Translations under genes and position numbers: made by a program
Notes under the pieces: generated by a model
The model's database searches: none
What the model was told of the DNA's origin: nothing
Seen by the model: the letters and a program-made list of their open reading frames with translations, nothing else
Part shown: positions 25,111 to 33,943 of the stretch, in pieces
Layout of the letters: each line of letters begins with the position of its first letter
Numbering within the stretch: position 1 is the stretch's first letter
NCBI RefSeq assembly: GCF_002797555.1
Contig: NZ_PGFA01000001.1
Coordinates: forward strand, 1,178,001 to 1,242,000
From: Hymenobacter chitinivorans DSM 11115
GTDB lineage: Bacteria > Bacteroidota > Bacteroidia > Cytophagales > Hymenobacteraceae
DNA: 64,000 bases
Reading direction: 5' to 3'

Positions 25111-26604
25111 TTGCCGTACCCAGGCCCGCTGACCGGCCGCGGACGGCGGTTTTTGCGTAATTTTGGCCTCCATCTAGGCCCTGGCTGTATCAAAAAGTTT
25201 TTCGGAAATATCAGTTTTGTCGTCTTGCTAAACCTGCTGGTGAAGCCGGGCTGGGTGGTCATCGAAAACCTGGTGCAGGACCGGCTGGGCCACGCCGCCT
25301 TCGGCACGTTCACGGCCTTGTTCAACTGGACGCTGATTGTGGCCTCGGTGTCGGACCTCGGTACTACTCAGCTCACCACCAAGCGGGTAGCGGCCACCCC
25401 GGAGTTCCTGGCCGAGTACTTTCCCACCCTGCTGCCGTTGAAAGGCTGGCTGTCGGTGCTGTTTTTGGTCATAATGGTGGGCAGCGGTTGGCTGCTGGGC
25501 TACCACGGCCACACGCTCACGCTGCTGGCCCTCACCGGGGCCTCCTTATTGGTAACGCAGTACACCCAGTTTTTGCGCGGCACCCTGCAGGCCCACCAGC
25601 GCTTCAACACCGATGCGGTGCTGTCGGTGCTGGAAAAGGCTCTGCTGCTGGGGCTGGTGCTGGCCCTGCTGCCGGTGGGCATTACCCTGGACCGCTACGT
25701 AGGCGCCCGGGCCGTGGCGGTGCTCTTTACCTTCGTGGTGCTCTACGCCCTGGTGACGCGGCTCTACGGGCGGGTGCGCTACCGGCTGCGGTGGGACCAC
25801 GCCCGCCGCCTGCTCCGGGCCAGTCTGCCCCTGGCCCTGATTACGCTGGTCTACGGCCTCAACGAGCGGGTCGACATGCTGATGCTGGAGCGACTGGCTT
25901 CCCCGGCCCAGGCCGGCTACTACGCGGCGGCCTACCGCTGGGTCGACGCCATTATGATGTACCTCTGGACGGTGCTGCCGCTGTTTTTTGCCAAGTTTGC
26001 CTTTGCCACCGGCCGGCGAGAGGAGCAGCAGGAGCTGCTCTGGTTCGGGCAGCGCGTCGTGACGGTGCCGCTGCTGTTTGTGTGCGCCTTCGTGCTGTTT
26101 CGGGGGGAAGTGCTGTTCTGGCAGTTTACCCACAGCTCGGCTCAGGAGCTCAGCCAGATGACGCTCAGCTTGAAGATATTGTTTGTCAACGTGCTGGTGC
26201 ACGCCTTTTTTGCCATCTACAGCACGTTGCTCACCAGTACCAACCACGAAAAGCCGGTGAGCTGGCTCGTGGCCGGCAGCATCGGGCTCAACGTGCTGCT
26301 CAACGTGGTGCTGCTGCCGCGCTACGGGGCCGCCGCCGCTGCCCTGAACACGCTGCTGTGCGTGGTCTTCGTCTCGGGCGGTTACCTGTGGCTGGTGAGC
26401 CGGCGGGCGGGCGTGGCCATTCCCTGGGCTACTATTGTACGGCTGCTGCTGGCGTTTGGACTGCTGTGCGGCGTGTTCTGGGGCCTGCAGTTGCTGCTGA
26501 ATCAGTGGCTGCTGGAGGCCGTAGGGGCGGGGCTGGCCTTCGTGGTCATCTTGTTTGGCACCGGCATCGTGCGGGTGGCTGAGCTCAAGGCCCTGCGCCG
26601 CTGA
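25111..26604 (+). CDS. polysaccharide flippase, Wzx/MATE-like (start uncertain)
   Basis: The frame opens at TTG 25111 and runs 497 codons. The true start is unclear: homologous sequence seems to begin at IKKFFGNISFVVLLNLLVKP (from 25189), but no ATG is there. TTG 25153, a non-standard codon near 25189 and TTG 25225 are all possible. The protein has about 12-14 transmembrane helices, with NERVDMLMLERLASPAQAGYYAAAYRWVD as in the polysaccharide transport/oligosaccharide flippase family. It would flip lipid-linked sugar units to the periplasm for the Wzy-like enzyme. It is transcribed divergently from the Wzz/Wzy pair and leads the glycosyltransferase genes. Confidence 0.85.
   Translation: MPYPGPLTGRGRRFLRNFGLHLGPGCIKKFFGNISFVVLLNLLVKPGWVVIENLVQDRLGHAAFGTFTALFNWTLIVASVSDLGTTQLTTKRVAATPEFLAEYFPTLLPLKGWLSVLFLVIMVGSGWLLGYHGHTLTLLALTGASLLVTQYTQFLRGTLQAHQRFNTDAVLSVLEKALLLGLVLALLPVGITLDRYVGARAVAVLFTFVVLYALVTRLYGRVRYRLRWDHARRLLRASLPLALITLVYGLNERVDMLMLERLASPAQAGYYAAAYRWVDAIMMYLWTVLPLFFAKFAFATGRREEQQELLWFGQRVVTVPLLFVCAFVLFRGEVLFWQFTHSSAQELSQMTLSLKILFVNVLVHAFFAIYSTLLTSTNHEKPVSWLVAGSIGLNVLLNVVLLPRYGAAAAALNTLLCVVFVSGGYLWLVSRRAGVAIPWATIVRLLLAFGLLCGVFWGLQLLLNQWLLEAVGAGLAFVVILFGTGIVRVAELKALRR
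25158..25165 (+). promoter_or_regulatory. candidate -7 element TAATTTTG before the flippase
   Basis: Exact TAnnTTTG match inside the open 5' extension of the flippase frame. If functional, the transcript begins near 25172 and the start must be downstream of the TTG codons at 25111 and 25153. No clear -33 element accompanies it. Confidence 0.35.
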
Positions 26605-26660
26605 GCCGGAATCTTTTTCAAAAAACGGGCATCTTAGCGCCTCCGAACCTACCGCTGCCG

Positions 26661-27803
26661 TTGAATATTGCCGTTAACGTCCGTTTCCTGCTGCCCGGCG
26701 ACAAGCTCGAAGGCATAGGCCGTTTCACCTTCGAAACGCTCAGCCGCCTGGTACGGCAGCACCCCGAGCACACCTTTCACTTCCTCTTCGATAGGGCCTA
26801 CGACCCGCGCTATTTGTTTGCCGACAACGTGGTGCCCCACGTGCTGCTGCCCCCGGCCCGCCACCCGTTTCTGTTCGTGGCCTGGTTTGAGGGCGCCGTG
26901 GCGGCGTGGCTCAGCAAGCACCGCCCGGCCGTGTTTCTGAGCCCCGACGGCTTTACCACGCTACGCACCAAAGTGCCCCGCCTGACGGTGGTTCACGATT
27001 TGGCCTTCGAGCATTTCCCCCAGGACGTGGACTGGCTGCAGCGCAAGTACTACCACTATTTTACCCCGAAATTCGTGCGGGCCTCGGCGCGCATCGTGGC
27101 CGTGTCGGAAGCCACCCGGCAGGATCTGGTAAAGACCTACGGTACCCCGGCCGACAAAATCCGGGTGGTGTACAACGCCGCCGACGCCCATTTTCGGCCG
27201 TTGGGAGCTGAGGAGCAGCAGGACGTGCGGGACCGGTTCAGCGCCGGCAAGCCCTACTTTCTATTTGTGGGCGCCCTGCAGCCGCGCAAAAATTTGGTCA
27301 ACCTGCTGCGGGCTTTCGACGAGTTCAAAACCCGCACCGGCTCGGGGGCCAAGCTGCTCATCGTGGGCCGCACGGCCTGGAAAGCCGGAGCCATGTTCGA
27401 CGCCTACCAGCAGATGCAGCACCGTGGGGCCGTGCACCTCACCGGCCGCGTAACGGATGTGGAGCTGGTGCAGCTCTACGCGGCGGCCCGGGCCACGGTG
27501 TACGTACCCTACTTCGAGGGCTTCGGCATTCCCATCATCGAGGCCCAGGCCTGCGCCTCCCCGGTCTTGACTTCCAACTGCAGCTCCATGCCCGAGGTGG
27601 CCGGCGAGGCAGCCCTGCTCGTCGACCCGCTGTCGGTGCCTTCCATTACCGCGGGCCTGACCCGCCTGGAAGCCGATGCCGGGCTGCGCGCCGAGCTGGT
27701 GCAGAAAGGCCTGGCCAACGTGCAGCGCTTTTCCTGGGTGCGCAGCGCGGAGCAAATCTGGCAGAATATTGTTGAAGTCACCGCCGGCCAGCTAAACCGG
27801 TAG
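26661..27803 (+). CDS. family 4 glycosyltransferase
   Basis: 380 residues from TTG 26661 (MNIAVNVRFLLPGDKLEGIG), a typical GT4 N-terminus with a glycine turn for acceptor binding. The second Rossmann domain begins PYFLFVGALQPRKNLVNLLRAF and contains the EX7E donor-site motif in EGFGIPIIEAQA, followed by SMPEVAGEAALLVDP. There is no transmembrane helix, so it is a cytoplasmic or peripheral retaining glycosyltransferase. It probably uses a nucleotide sugar to extend a lipid-linked intermediate. It lies 56 bp after the flippase in the same direction, consistent with an exopolysaccharide cluster. Confidence 0.92.
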   Translation: MNIAVNVRFLLPGDKLEGIGRFTFETLSRLVRQHPEHTFHFLFDRAYDPRYLFADNVVPHVLLPPARHPFLFVAWFEGAVAAWLSKHRPAVFLSPDGFTTLRTKVPRLTVVHDLAFEHFPQDVDWLQRKYYHYFTPKFVRASARIVAVSEATRQDLVKTYGTPADKIRVVYNAADAHFRPLGAEEQQDVRDRFSAGKPYFLFVGALQPRKNLVNLLRAFDEFKTRTGSGAKLLIVGRTAWKAGAMFDAYQQMQHRGAVHLTGRVTDVELVQLYAAARATVYVPYFEGFGIPIIEAQACASPVLTSNCSSMPEVAGEAALLVDPLSVPSITAGLTRLEADAGLRAELVQKGLANVQRFSWVRSAEQIWQNIVEVTAGQLNR

Positions 27804-27845
27804 AACCCTCACTATTTCACCACTTCACCATTTCACCGTCCCCGC

Positions 27846-28484
27846 ATGCATCTTCACCGTTTGCCCGAAGTAATGCACCGCTGGCTGCCCAATACCATCT
27901 GGCGGGGGCCGCACGCCCAGGGCGGGCCCAAGACGCTCTACCTGACTTTTGACGACGGGCCGATTCCGGAGGAAACTCCCTGGGTGTTGGAACAGCTGGC
28001 CCAGTTCAACGCCAAAGCCCTGTTTTTCTGCGTCGGCGACAACCTGCAGCGCCACCCCGACATTGCCCGCGCGGCTCTGGCCGCCGGTCATCAGCTCGGC
28101 AACCATACCTTTCACCACCTCAGCGGCTGGAGCACTCCGGCGGCCGACTACCACGCCGACATTGCCCACTGCCAGCAGGCCCTCGACGCGGTGCTGGACG
28201 AAGCCGCCCCGCGCTTTTTTCGGCCGCCCTACGGCCGCCTCACCCCGGGCCTCAACCGGCAGCTGGAGCCTAAGTACCGCATCGTAATGTGGGATTTGCT
28301 GACCTGCGACTACGACAAGGACTACGCCCCCGAAAAGTGCCTGCGCGACGCCCTGCGCCTGACGCGGCCCGGTTCGGTGGTGGTGTTTCACGACAGTATC
28401 AAGGCCAGCCGCAATATGCGCTACGTGCTGCCGCGCTACCTGGCCCACTTTGCCGAGCAGGGCTACCAGTTCGAGCTGCTGTAG
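27846..28484 (+). CDS. polysaccharide deacetylase (NodB/CE4 family)
   Basis: 212 residues, essentially one NodB homology domain. Motifs in order: TLYLTFDDGP (metal Asp and base), GNHTFHHLSGW (metal-binding His pair), RFFRPPYGRLTP, VMWDLLTCDYDKDY, and VVVFHDS near the end (catalytic His). No signal peptide is evident, although the first 20 residues are basic and aromatic. It removes N- or O-acetyl groups from a sugar polymer. It sits between two glycosyltransferase genes and so probably tailors the polysaccharide made by this cluster. Confidence 0.92.
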   Translation: MHLHRLPEVMHRWLPNTIWRGPHAQGGPKTLYLTFDDGPIPEETPWVLEQLAQFNAKALFFCVGDNLQRHPDIARAALAAGHQLGNHTFHHLSGWSTPAADYHADIAHCQQALDAVLDEAAPRFFRPPYGRLTPGLNRQLEPKYRIVMWDLLTCDYDKDYAPEKCLRDALRLTRPGSVVVFHDSIKASRNMRYVLPRYLAHFAEQGYQFELL

Positions 28485-28494
28485 TCCCGCCCCA

Positions 28495-29595
28495 ATGCTG
28501 TTGCTCACCGCCTATTTTACCCTCTGGTTTCTGGTTCTGGCCGCCTCCGCGCTGCTGTTCTGGGTGCGGCGGCGCCCGGCTCCGGCCCCCTTGCCCCAGC
28601 CCTGGCCCCGGGTCAGCATCCTCATTGCGGCCCGCAACGAAGAAGCCGCCATTGGCCGCTGCCTGCAAGCCATCCGGCAGCTGAGCTACCCGGCGGAGCT
28701 GGTGGAGGTGCTGCTCGGCGACGACGCCTCCACCGACCAGACCCGGGCCGTGGCCCAGGCCGCAATGCAGGGCTACGCCGGCCAGTTTCGCTGCCTTACC
28801 ATCACCGAGCCGCTGGGCCTGGCCCGGGGCAAGGCCAACGTGCTGGCCCACCTGGCCCGGGCCGCCACCACCGAGTATTTCTGTATCACCGACGCCGATA
28901 TTGCCGTGCCCACCGGCTGGATTCAGGGTCTGCTGCCCTTTGCCCAGCCCGGCGTCGGCACCGTCACGGGCCTGACCGTGGTGGAGGGCCCGCGCCTGTT
29001 CGACCAGCTTCAGGGCCTCGACTGGCTGCAGTCGTTGGGTCTGGTGCAGGTCGTGTCCGACTTCGGGCGGCCCGTCACGGCCATGGGTAATAACATGCTC
29101 GTCACGCGGGCGGCCTACGAGGCCACCGGGGGCTACGAGCAGCTGCCGTTTTCGGTCACCGAGGACTACGCCTTGTTTGAGGCCGTGCTACGGCGGGGCT
29201 TCACGTTTCGCAACGTGTTTCGGCCCGAAGTGCTGGCTGTTTCGCTGCCCATCAGCACGCCGGCCCGGCTGCTGCACCAGCGGCGGCGCTGGCTGCGGGG
29301 TGTGGAGGCCCTGCCGTGGTGGCTGCAGGGCGGGCTGCTGTTCTACGCCGGCTTTTACCCGTTGCTGCTGGTGCTGGCCTGGGTAGCCAGCCCGCTGGCC
29401 GCCCTAAGCGTACTGGTGGGCAAAATGCTACTCCAGGGCCTGCTGGCTGCCGCCTGCTACCACCGCGCCGGCCGCCGCCTGTCCTGGCACCTGCTGCCCG
29501 CCTTTGAGCTCTACACCATTGCCCTCACCGTCGGCCTGAGCGTATTCCGCTTGTTGCCGCTGTCCTTCGACTGGAAAGGCCGGGCGTATAAGTAA
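28495..29595 (+). CDS. family 2 glycosyltransferase, membrane-anchored
   Basis: 366 residues from ATG 28495, ten bases after the deacetylase stop. An N-terminal transmembrane helix is followed by a GT2 domain: VSILIAARNEEAAIGRCLQA, LLGDDASTDQT, CITDADIAVP (DxD), VTEDYALFEAVL (ED base motif) and HQRRRWLRGVEAL (the Q/RxxRW-type motif). Two to three C-terminal transmembrane segments follow. The layout is the same as the enzyme at 2365-3528. With flippase, polymerase and deacetylase it fits a surface-polysaccharide assembly pathway; the sugar is not predictable. Confidence 0.9.
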   Translation: MLLLTAYFTLWFLVLAASALLFWVRRRPAPAPLPQPWPRVSILIAARNEEAAIGRCLQAIRQLSYPAELVEVLLGDDASTDQTRAVAQAAMQGYAGQFRCLTITEPLGLARGKANVLAHLARAATTEYFCITDADIAVPTGWIQGLLPFAQPGVGTVTGLTVVEGPRLFDQLQGLDWLQSLGLVQVVSDFGRPVTAMGNNMLVTRAAYEATGGYEQLPFSVTEDYALFEAVLRRGFTFRNVFRPEVLAVSLPISTPARLLHQRRRWLRGVEALPWWLQGGLLFYAGFYPLLLVLAWVASPLAALSVLVGKMLLQGLLAAACYHRAGRRLSWHLLPAFELYTIALTVGLSVFRLLPLSFDWKGRAYK

Positions 29596-29672
29596 GCTTT
29601 CCTACCGCGTAAAAACCGTCGGTTGTCAATAAACGAATAACTGACAACTAGCAACGAACAACGAACAACTAC

Positions 29673-30440
29673 ATGCAGCTCACCGATTCCCACGCCCATA
29701 TCTACTCCGAGCAGTTCAAAACCGACCGGGACGAAGCCCTGCACCGCGCCTACGAGGCCGGCGTCACGACCATCGTTATGCCCAACATCGACCACACCAG
29801 CATCGACGGTATGCTCGAAACCGAAGCCCGCTTTCCCCAGCAGTGCTTCTCGATGATGGGCCTGCACCCGTGCTCGGTGGGCAAGGACTTCGAGCGGGAG
29901 CTATACCTGGTGGAAGAATGGCTGGGCAAGCGCCCGTTTGCGGCAGTAGGGGAGTGCGGTATCGACCTGTACTGGGACAAAACCACGCTGGCCCAGCAGC
30001 AGGAGGCCCTGCGGGTGCAGGTGGCGCTGGCCAAAAAGCACGGCTTACCGCTCGTGCTCCACACCCGGGACGCCTTCCAGGAAACGGCCGATATCATCGA
30101 GGCGGCCCAGGACGGCACGCTCACCGGCGTGTTTCACTGCTTCTCGGGCAGCCCGGAAGAAGCGGCCCGGGTGCTGCGGCTGGGCTTTAAGCTGGGCATT
30201 GGTGGGGTGGCCACCTTCAAAAACGGCGGGGCCGACAAGTTTCTGCCCGACATTGCCCTGGAGCACCTGCTGCTCGAAACCGACTGCCCTTACCTGGCCC
30301 CGGTGCCCCACCGCGGCAAGCGCAACGAGCCGTCCTACCTGCCCCTGATTGCCCGCCGCGTAGCCGAGCTGCTGCGCAAAGACCCCGCGGAAATTGCCGA
30401 AGCCACCACCCGCAACGCCCAGGCGCTGTTTAAGTTGTGA
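29673..30440 (+). CDS. tatD: TatD family metal-dependent deoxyribonuclease
   Basis: 255 residues with the complete TatD set: MQLTDSHAHIYSEQF (metal-binding HxH), GLHPCSV, AVGECGIDLYW (bridging Glu), LPLVLHTRDAF, GVFHCFSGSPEEA and LLLETDCPYLAPVPHRGKRNEP (active-site Asp). It is a TIM-barrel 3'-5' exonuclease used in DNA repair and fragment clean-up, and is cytoplasmic. It stands alone, preceded by AAC-rich DNA and followed by a REP-like element. Confidence 0.93.
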   Translation: MQLTDSHAHIYSEQFKTDRDEALHRAYEAGVTTIVMPNIDHTSIDGMLETEARFPQQCFSMMGLHPCSVGKDFERELYLVEEWLGKRPFAAVGECGIDLYWDKTTLAQQQEALRVQVALAKKHGLPLVLHTRDAFQETADIIEAAQDGTLTGVFHCFSGSPEEAARVLRLGFKLGIGGVATFKNGGADKFLPDIALEHLLLETDCPYLAPVPHRGKRNEPSYLPLIARRVAELLRKDPAEIAEATTRNAQALFKL

Positions 30441-30477
30441 AATGGTAAACTTGCTGTTCGGCAGGGGCAACATGCGT

Positions 30478-30654
30478 GTCATTGCGAGAAACAACGCAAT
30501 CCGTCCTCTGAAACGGGCTCAGCCTTCTACCTTCTTGACAAGCCTGACGCGTTGTGAAGTAAAAGAGCTTGCTGGTCAAAGGGTGTACCTACCTTCGCAG
30601 AGGACGGATTAGCTACGCTGTCCTTCGGTTGCCACGGCTAGGCCTCGCCAGGAC
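30478..30654. repeat. REP-like inverted-repeat element, second copy
   Basis: Left arm segments GTCATTGCGAG (30478-30488) and AATCCGTCCTCTG (30498-30510) face CAGAGGACGGATT (30598-30610) and CCTCGCCAGGAC (30643-30654). The same paired words occur in the nested element at 22083-22375, so this is a dispersed family. It fills most of the gap between tatD and the asparaginase gene. Confidence 0.75.
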
Positions 30655-30693
30655 TCATTTCCCACATTCCGCACACTCTCCACATTAACCAAT

Positions 30694-31776
30694 ATGTCCG
30701 TCACGCTGCCCCTTGTTGATATTACGCCGGCCGGCCACGGCGCCCGGCCCGCTACGTCGGTGCTGGTCATCTACACCGGCGGCACGGTGGGCATGGAGTA
30801 CAACCGGCGCGGGGAGCTGGTGCCCATGAAGTTTGAGCGAATCCGCAAGAAGATGCCCGAGCTGCGGCAGCTCAACATGAACCTCTCGGTGCTGAGCCTG
30901 CCCCAGATTATCGACTCGTCTAACGTCACGGCCTCCGACTGGCTGGGGCTGGCCGCTATTATCGAGGAAAACTACGCGCAGTACGACGGATTTGTGGTGC
31001 TGCATGGCACCGATACCATGGCCTACTCGGCGGCGGCCCTGAGCTACTTGCTCGAAAACCTGGGCAAGCCGGTCGTCTTTACCGGCTCCCAGGTGCCCGT
31101 GGGCCGCATCCGCACCGACGCCCGCCGCAACCTGCTCACGGCCCTCGACATTGCCGCCGCCCGCCACCCCAAAGCCGGCACCGTGCGCGTGCCCGAAGTG
31201 TGCGTGTTCTTCAACGACCTGCTGATTCGGGGCAACCGGGCCAAAAAGGTGGAAAGCCAGCAGTACAACGCCTTCCGTAGCGAAAATTACCCGCCCCTGG
31301 CCCGGGCCGGCATCGAGGTCGAGTTCAACGACCAGCAGGTACGCCACCTGCCCTCGGCCCGCCTGCGCGTACACCGCCACCTCGACGAGCAGGTCGTGAT
31401 TCTGAAGCTCTTTCCCGGCATTACCGAGCGGGTGGTGCGGGCCGTGCTGGAGGTGGAAGGCCTGCGCGGTTGCGTGCTCGAAACCTACGGCTCGGGCAAT
31501 GCGCCCACCGCGCCCTGGTTTTTGCGCTGCCTCGGCGACGCCCACGCCCGCGGCGTACAGATTCTCAACGTGAGCCAGTGCGAGGAGGGCCGCGTAATTC
31601 AGGGCCAGTACGAAACCAGCTCCCAACTCACTGACCTGGGCGTCATTGGTGGCGAGGACATCACGGCCGAGGCTGCCATTACCAAGCTCATGTTTGTGCT
31701 GGGCCTGGGCCTCGCTCCCCACGAAACGGCCCGTTTGCTGGCCCAGGACCTACGGGGCGAAATATCTTTAGGCTAA
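30694..31776 (+). CDS. ansA: type I L-asparaginase
   Basis: 360 residues, about the family's normal length. VLVIYTGGTVGMEYN holds the first catalytic Thr (TGGT). FVVLHGTDTMAYSAAALSYLL holds the second Thr with its Asp partner (HGTDT), and PVVFTGSQVPVGRIRTDAR follows as in all asparaginases. No signal peptide is present, which fits the cytoplasmic type I enzyme that hydrolyses L-asparagine to aspartate and ammonia. It is monocistronic, with a tRNA gene 65 bp downstream on the same strand. Confidence 0.93.
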   Translation: MSVTLPLVDITPAGHGARPATSVLVIYTGGTVGMEYNRRGELVPMKFERIRKKMPELRQLNMNLSVLSLPQIIDSSNVTASDWLGLAAIIEENYAQYDGFVVLHGTDTMAYSAAALSYLLENLGKPVVFTGSQVPVGRIRTDARRNLLTALDIAAARHPKAGTVRVPEVCVFFNDLLIRGNRAKKVESQQYNAFRSENYPPLARAGIEVEFNDQQVRHLPSARLRVHRHLDEQVVILKLFPGITERVVRAVLEVEGLRGCVLETYGSGNAPTAPWFLRCLGDAHARGVQILNVSQCEEGRVIQGQYETSSQLTDLGVIGGEDITAEAAITKLMFVLGLGLAPHETARLLAQDLRGEISLG

Positions 31777-31841
31777 TTCCAAGTTGCCGGGGCTTGTGTA
31801 TCCGGAAAAAGGGCCGTTACTTTGCACCCGATTACCGACCC

Positions 31842-31929
31842 AGAGAGGTGTCCGAGTGGTCGAAGGAGCACGCCTGGAAAGTGTGTATGGCCCAAAAGGT
31901 CATCGTGGGTTCGAATCCCATCCTCTCTG
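31842..31929 (+). tRNA. tRNA-Ser (anticodon GGA)
   Basis: An 88-nt class II tRNA. The acceptor stem AGAGAGG pairs with CCTCTCT and the discriminator is G. The anticodon arm CACGC-CTGGAAA-GTGTG gives anticodon GGA (serine, UCC/UCU codons). A long variable arm follows, as expected for tRNA-Ser, then the T arm GTGGG-TTCGAAT-CCCAT. CCA is not encoded. A TTACTTTG sequence at 31818-31825 may be its -7 element. Confidence 0.96.
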
Positions 31930-31933
31930 CACT

Positions 31934-31970
31934 AAACCCCGTTTGCACCCCGCAAACGGGGTTTTTGCTT
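31934..31970 (+). terminator. intrinsic terminator after tRNA-Ser
   Basis: A perfect 13-bp stem (AAACCCCGTTTGC, 31934-31946, with GCAAACGGGGTTT, 31952-31964) and a 5-base loop are followed by a T-rich run. It starts five bases after the tRNA. The rest of the gap to 32181 shows nothing I can assign. Confidence 0.9.
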
Positions 31971-32180
31971 TTTCGAGGTGCATAAGTGGGCGCGTGGTTA
32001 GTGGCGCCCGGCTCCGGCCCAAACTCGCGGCGCCGGCCGCCGGCCGTAGCCGCTGGTGCAGAAGCTGCTGGGTTAGCCGCCCGGGCGAAATAATAAAGCA
32101 GGGAAATAATCCAGTAAATTGAGCCCCTGGGCTTCTTGCGTTGCTTGTAGCGGTAGCAGTCGGTAGGCCTACGTATTGCT

Positions 32181-33023
32181 ATGAATTACATTGGGATGAA
32201 GAACTGGTGCCTTGTGCTGCTTGCCCTACTGGCTTGCGCGAAGCCGAAAAATCAGCAAGGGCCATATCCCCAAAATCCCGCGCTGTCGGATCGGCAGGGG
32301 AGTCCCCGGGACACCACCGTCTTTTACTTTCCGGCCGCCGACTCCCTGCATGCTACCTACATTCCCAAAGCCCAGCGGCCCGCGGAGTATGTTATGGATG
32401 AGCGTGTGGAAAACTGTACCGCGGAGTTAGTAAGCGCGTCGTATTGCCTGACGTATTTTGACGCGCCCGTGCTGTCGAATTATTACCTGGACGCCGACAT
32501 CTACCGCTTCCTGTGGCTGCGCTCCTTTCATCGGCCCGTGCTCCTGACGCTGCGGCAAGATGCGCACGGGGCCACGCTCCGCACCCAGCTCCTGGATAAG
32601 TATCCGGGTTTTCACACGCTAACTGTATTTCACCCCGACCAGCTAGCGGCGGATGCTACGCCCCAACAAAGGGCCCGCGCCCAGAAATTCTATGAGGAAA
32701 CAATGGCGGACTCGGCCTTCCAGGCCCAAGTAGCGGAGGCGAAGCGGCGGGCCCGACAAGTAGTGGCCGAAGAAACCACAAGCCGCCTGACGGCGCAGCA
32801 GGTCCAGGCCTTTCAAAATTTGCTGACCCAGGCCCAGTTCTGGCAGCTGCCGAGTTGTCAGCCCGCCTTTGTGCTAGATGGGGCCCAATGGCTGCTCGAA
32901 GCCCACCAGGCAAACGCCTATCACATGGTCAGTAGAAAGTCGCCCGACGAGGGTGATAAATTTCGCCGGGCCTGCGAGTATCTGATCGAGCTTAGTTCAG
33001 TGCGCGCCGAAGAACGGTATTAA
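32181..33023 (+). CDS. lipoprotein of unknown function
   Basis: 280 residues. A short signal ends in the lipobox LLAC (CLVLLALLACAKPK), predicting a lipid-anchored protein with mature Cys. The body is mixed, with many aromatic residues and a helical stretch (RARAQKFYEETMADSAFQAQ) followed by RQVVAEETTSRLTAQQVQ. I recognise no domain. There are two possible starts (ATG 32181 and ATG 32196, before KNWCLVLL); the second gives a more typical signal. The next gene is convergent, so it is monocistronic. Confidence 0.65.
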   Translation: MNYIGMKNWCLVLLALLACAKPKNQQGPYPQNPALSDRQGSPRDTTVFYFPAADSLHATYIPKAQRPAEYVMDERVENCTAELVSASYCLTYFDAPVLSNYYLDADIYRFLWLRSFHRPVLLTLRQDAHGATLRTQLLDKYPGFHTLTVFHPDQLAADATPQQRARAQKFYEETMADSAFQAQVAEAKRRARQVVAEETTSRLTAQQVQAFQNLLTQAQFWQLPSCQPAFVLDGAQWLLEAHQANAYHMVSRKSPDEGDKFRRACEYLIELSSVRAEERY

Positions 33024-33187
33024 TATGGCTCCCCGAGCTTAGGCCCGCCCCAATCAACTGCTGAAAGGCTGTCCGTTATGAGTTTGTTCCTGTGCGGCTA
33101 AGTACCGGCCGACGAAAAGGGCCAAATGCCGAAGCCCGATTCCGGCCGGGAATCGGGCTTCGAGGAAGCACTCAGGCTGCGCCGGGC

Positions 33188-33682
33188 TTAGCGCGGGATG
33201 GTGTACCGGACGCGGAAGGAGCCGTTGCGAAACTGCAGCAGCTCGCCCTGCTGGCTCCAGCGCTGGTCGCGGCGCAGCGTGGTCTGGAAGCGGCCTTCCA
33301 CAATGCGCTGCACGGTATCGAGCTGGGTGATTTCCACACTGGGCAGCTCGGCTACGCCGGTCGAGGAATAGCTGTTGACGAGCACGTCGCCACCCACCAG
33401 ATCCGACCAACCCGCCTCGGCTGGGCCCGCGGGACTCTGGGTGGGAGCGTCGAAATGCAGCCGCAAGTAGGCCTCGGGCTGACTCTGGTAGCCAAATACG
33501 TAGAATTTCTTGGTGGCGCGCTCATACACGCCCGTGCCTTCCACCACCCAGGCCTGGTCGTTCTTCTGGGCCCGGACGTAAAACTCGGGCACCACTTCCG
33601 GCCCAGCCGATTCTTTCTCACAGGCCGCGGCGCCCAGCAGGAGCAGCGGGCTGATCAGCAACTTAAGTAGCGAAGTTTTCAT
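33188..33682 (-). CDS. lipoprotein, DUF6252-like
   Basis: 164 residues beginning MKTSLLKLLI with lipobox AAAC, so lipid-anchored. The mature part is beta-rich: FYVRAQKNDQAWVVEGTGVY, FYVFGYQSQPEAYLRLHFDA and a closing NGSFRVRYTIPR. This order (xFxAxxxGxxW, then a strand with GxxxxxxxxxLxLxF) resembles Bacteroidota outer-membrane lipoproteins of the DUF6252 type. The resemblance is from memory of the pattern. It is convergent with the lipoprotein gene at 32181 and divergent from the histidine kinase gene. Confidence 0.7.
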   Translation of the reverse strand: MKTSLLKLLISPLLLLGAAACEKESAGPEVVPEFYVRAQKNDQAWVVEGTGVYERATKKFYVFGYQSQPEAYLRLHFDAPTQSPAGPAEAGWSDLVGGDVLVNSYSSTGVAELPSVEITQLDTVQRIVEGRFQTTLRRDQRWSQQGELLQFRNGSFRVRYTIPR

Positions 33683-33821
33683 AGCTAGTAGCTAAGCAGG
33701 TTCCCTGGGAAGAGGAAGGCCGCCGCCCAAAGGTTGCAAGCCGGTGCGCATTTAGGGCCCGAAAGTAGGGGCAGCGCGGGGCCGGGCCAGGCCGGATTTA
33801 GCCAATTTTGAGCGTTAGTTG

Positions 33822-33829
33822 TAAATTTG
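33822..33829 (+). promoter_or_regulatory. candidate -7 element TAAATTTG before the histidine kinase
   Basis: Exact TAnnTTTG match 115 bp before the TTG start at 33944. A TTTA at 33797-33800, about 21 bp further up, could be a weak -33 element. Confidence 0.4.
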
Positions 33830-33943
33830 CGGAAGAGCTGAGCTGTAACGAGTTGCTGCCGCGGTGGGCCGGGTGCAAACTATGCTGGGGCCCTAGCTGG
33901 GGCAGCTCGGCGGGGTAGGGCTGCCGCCGGGCTGAATGCTGCG

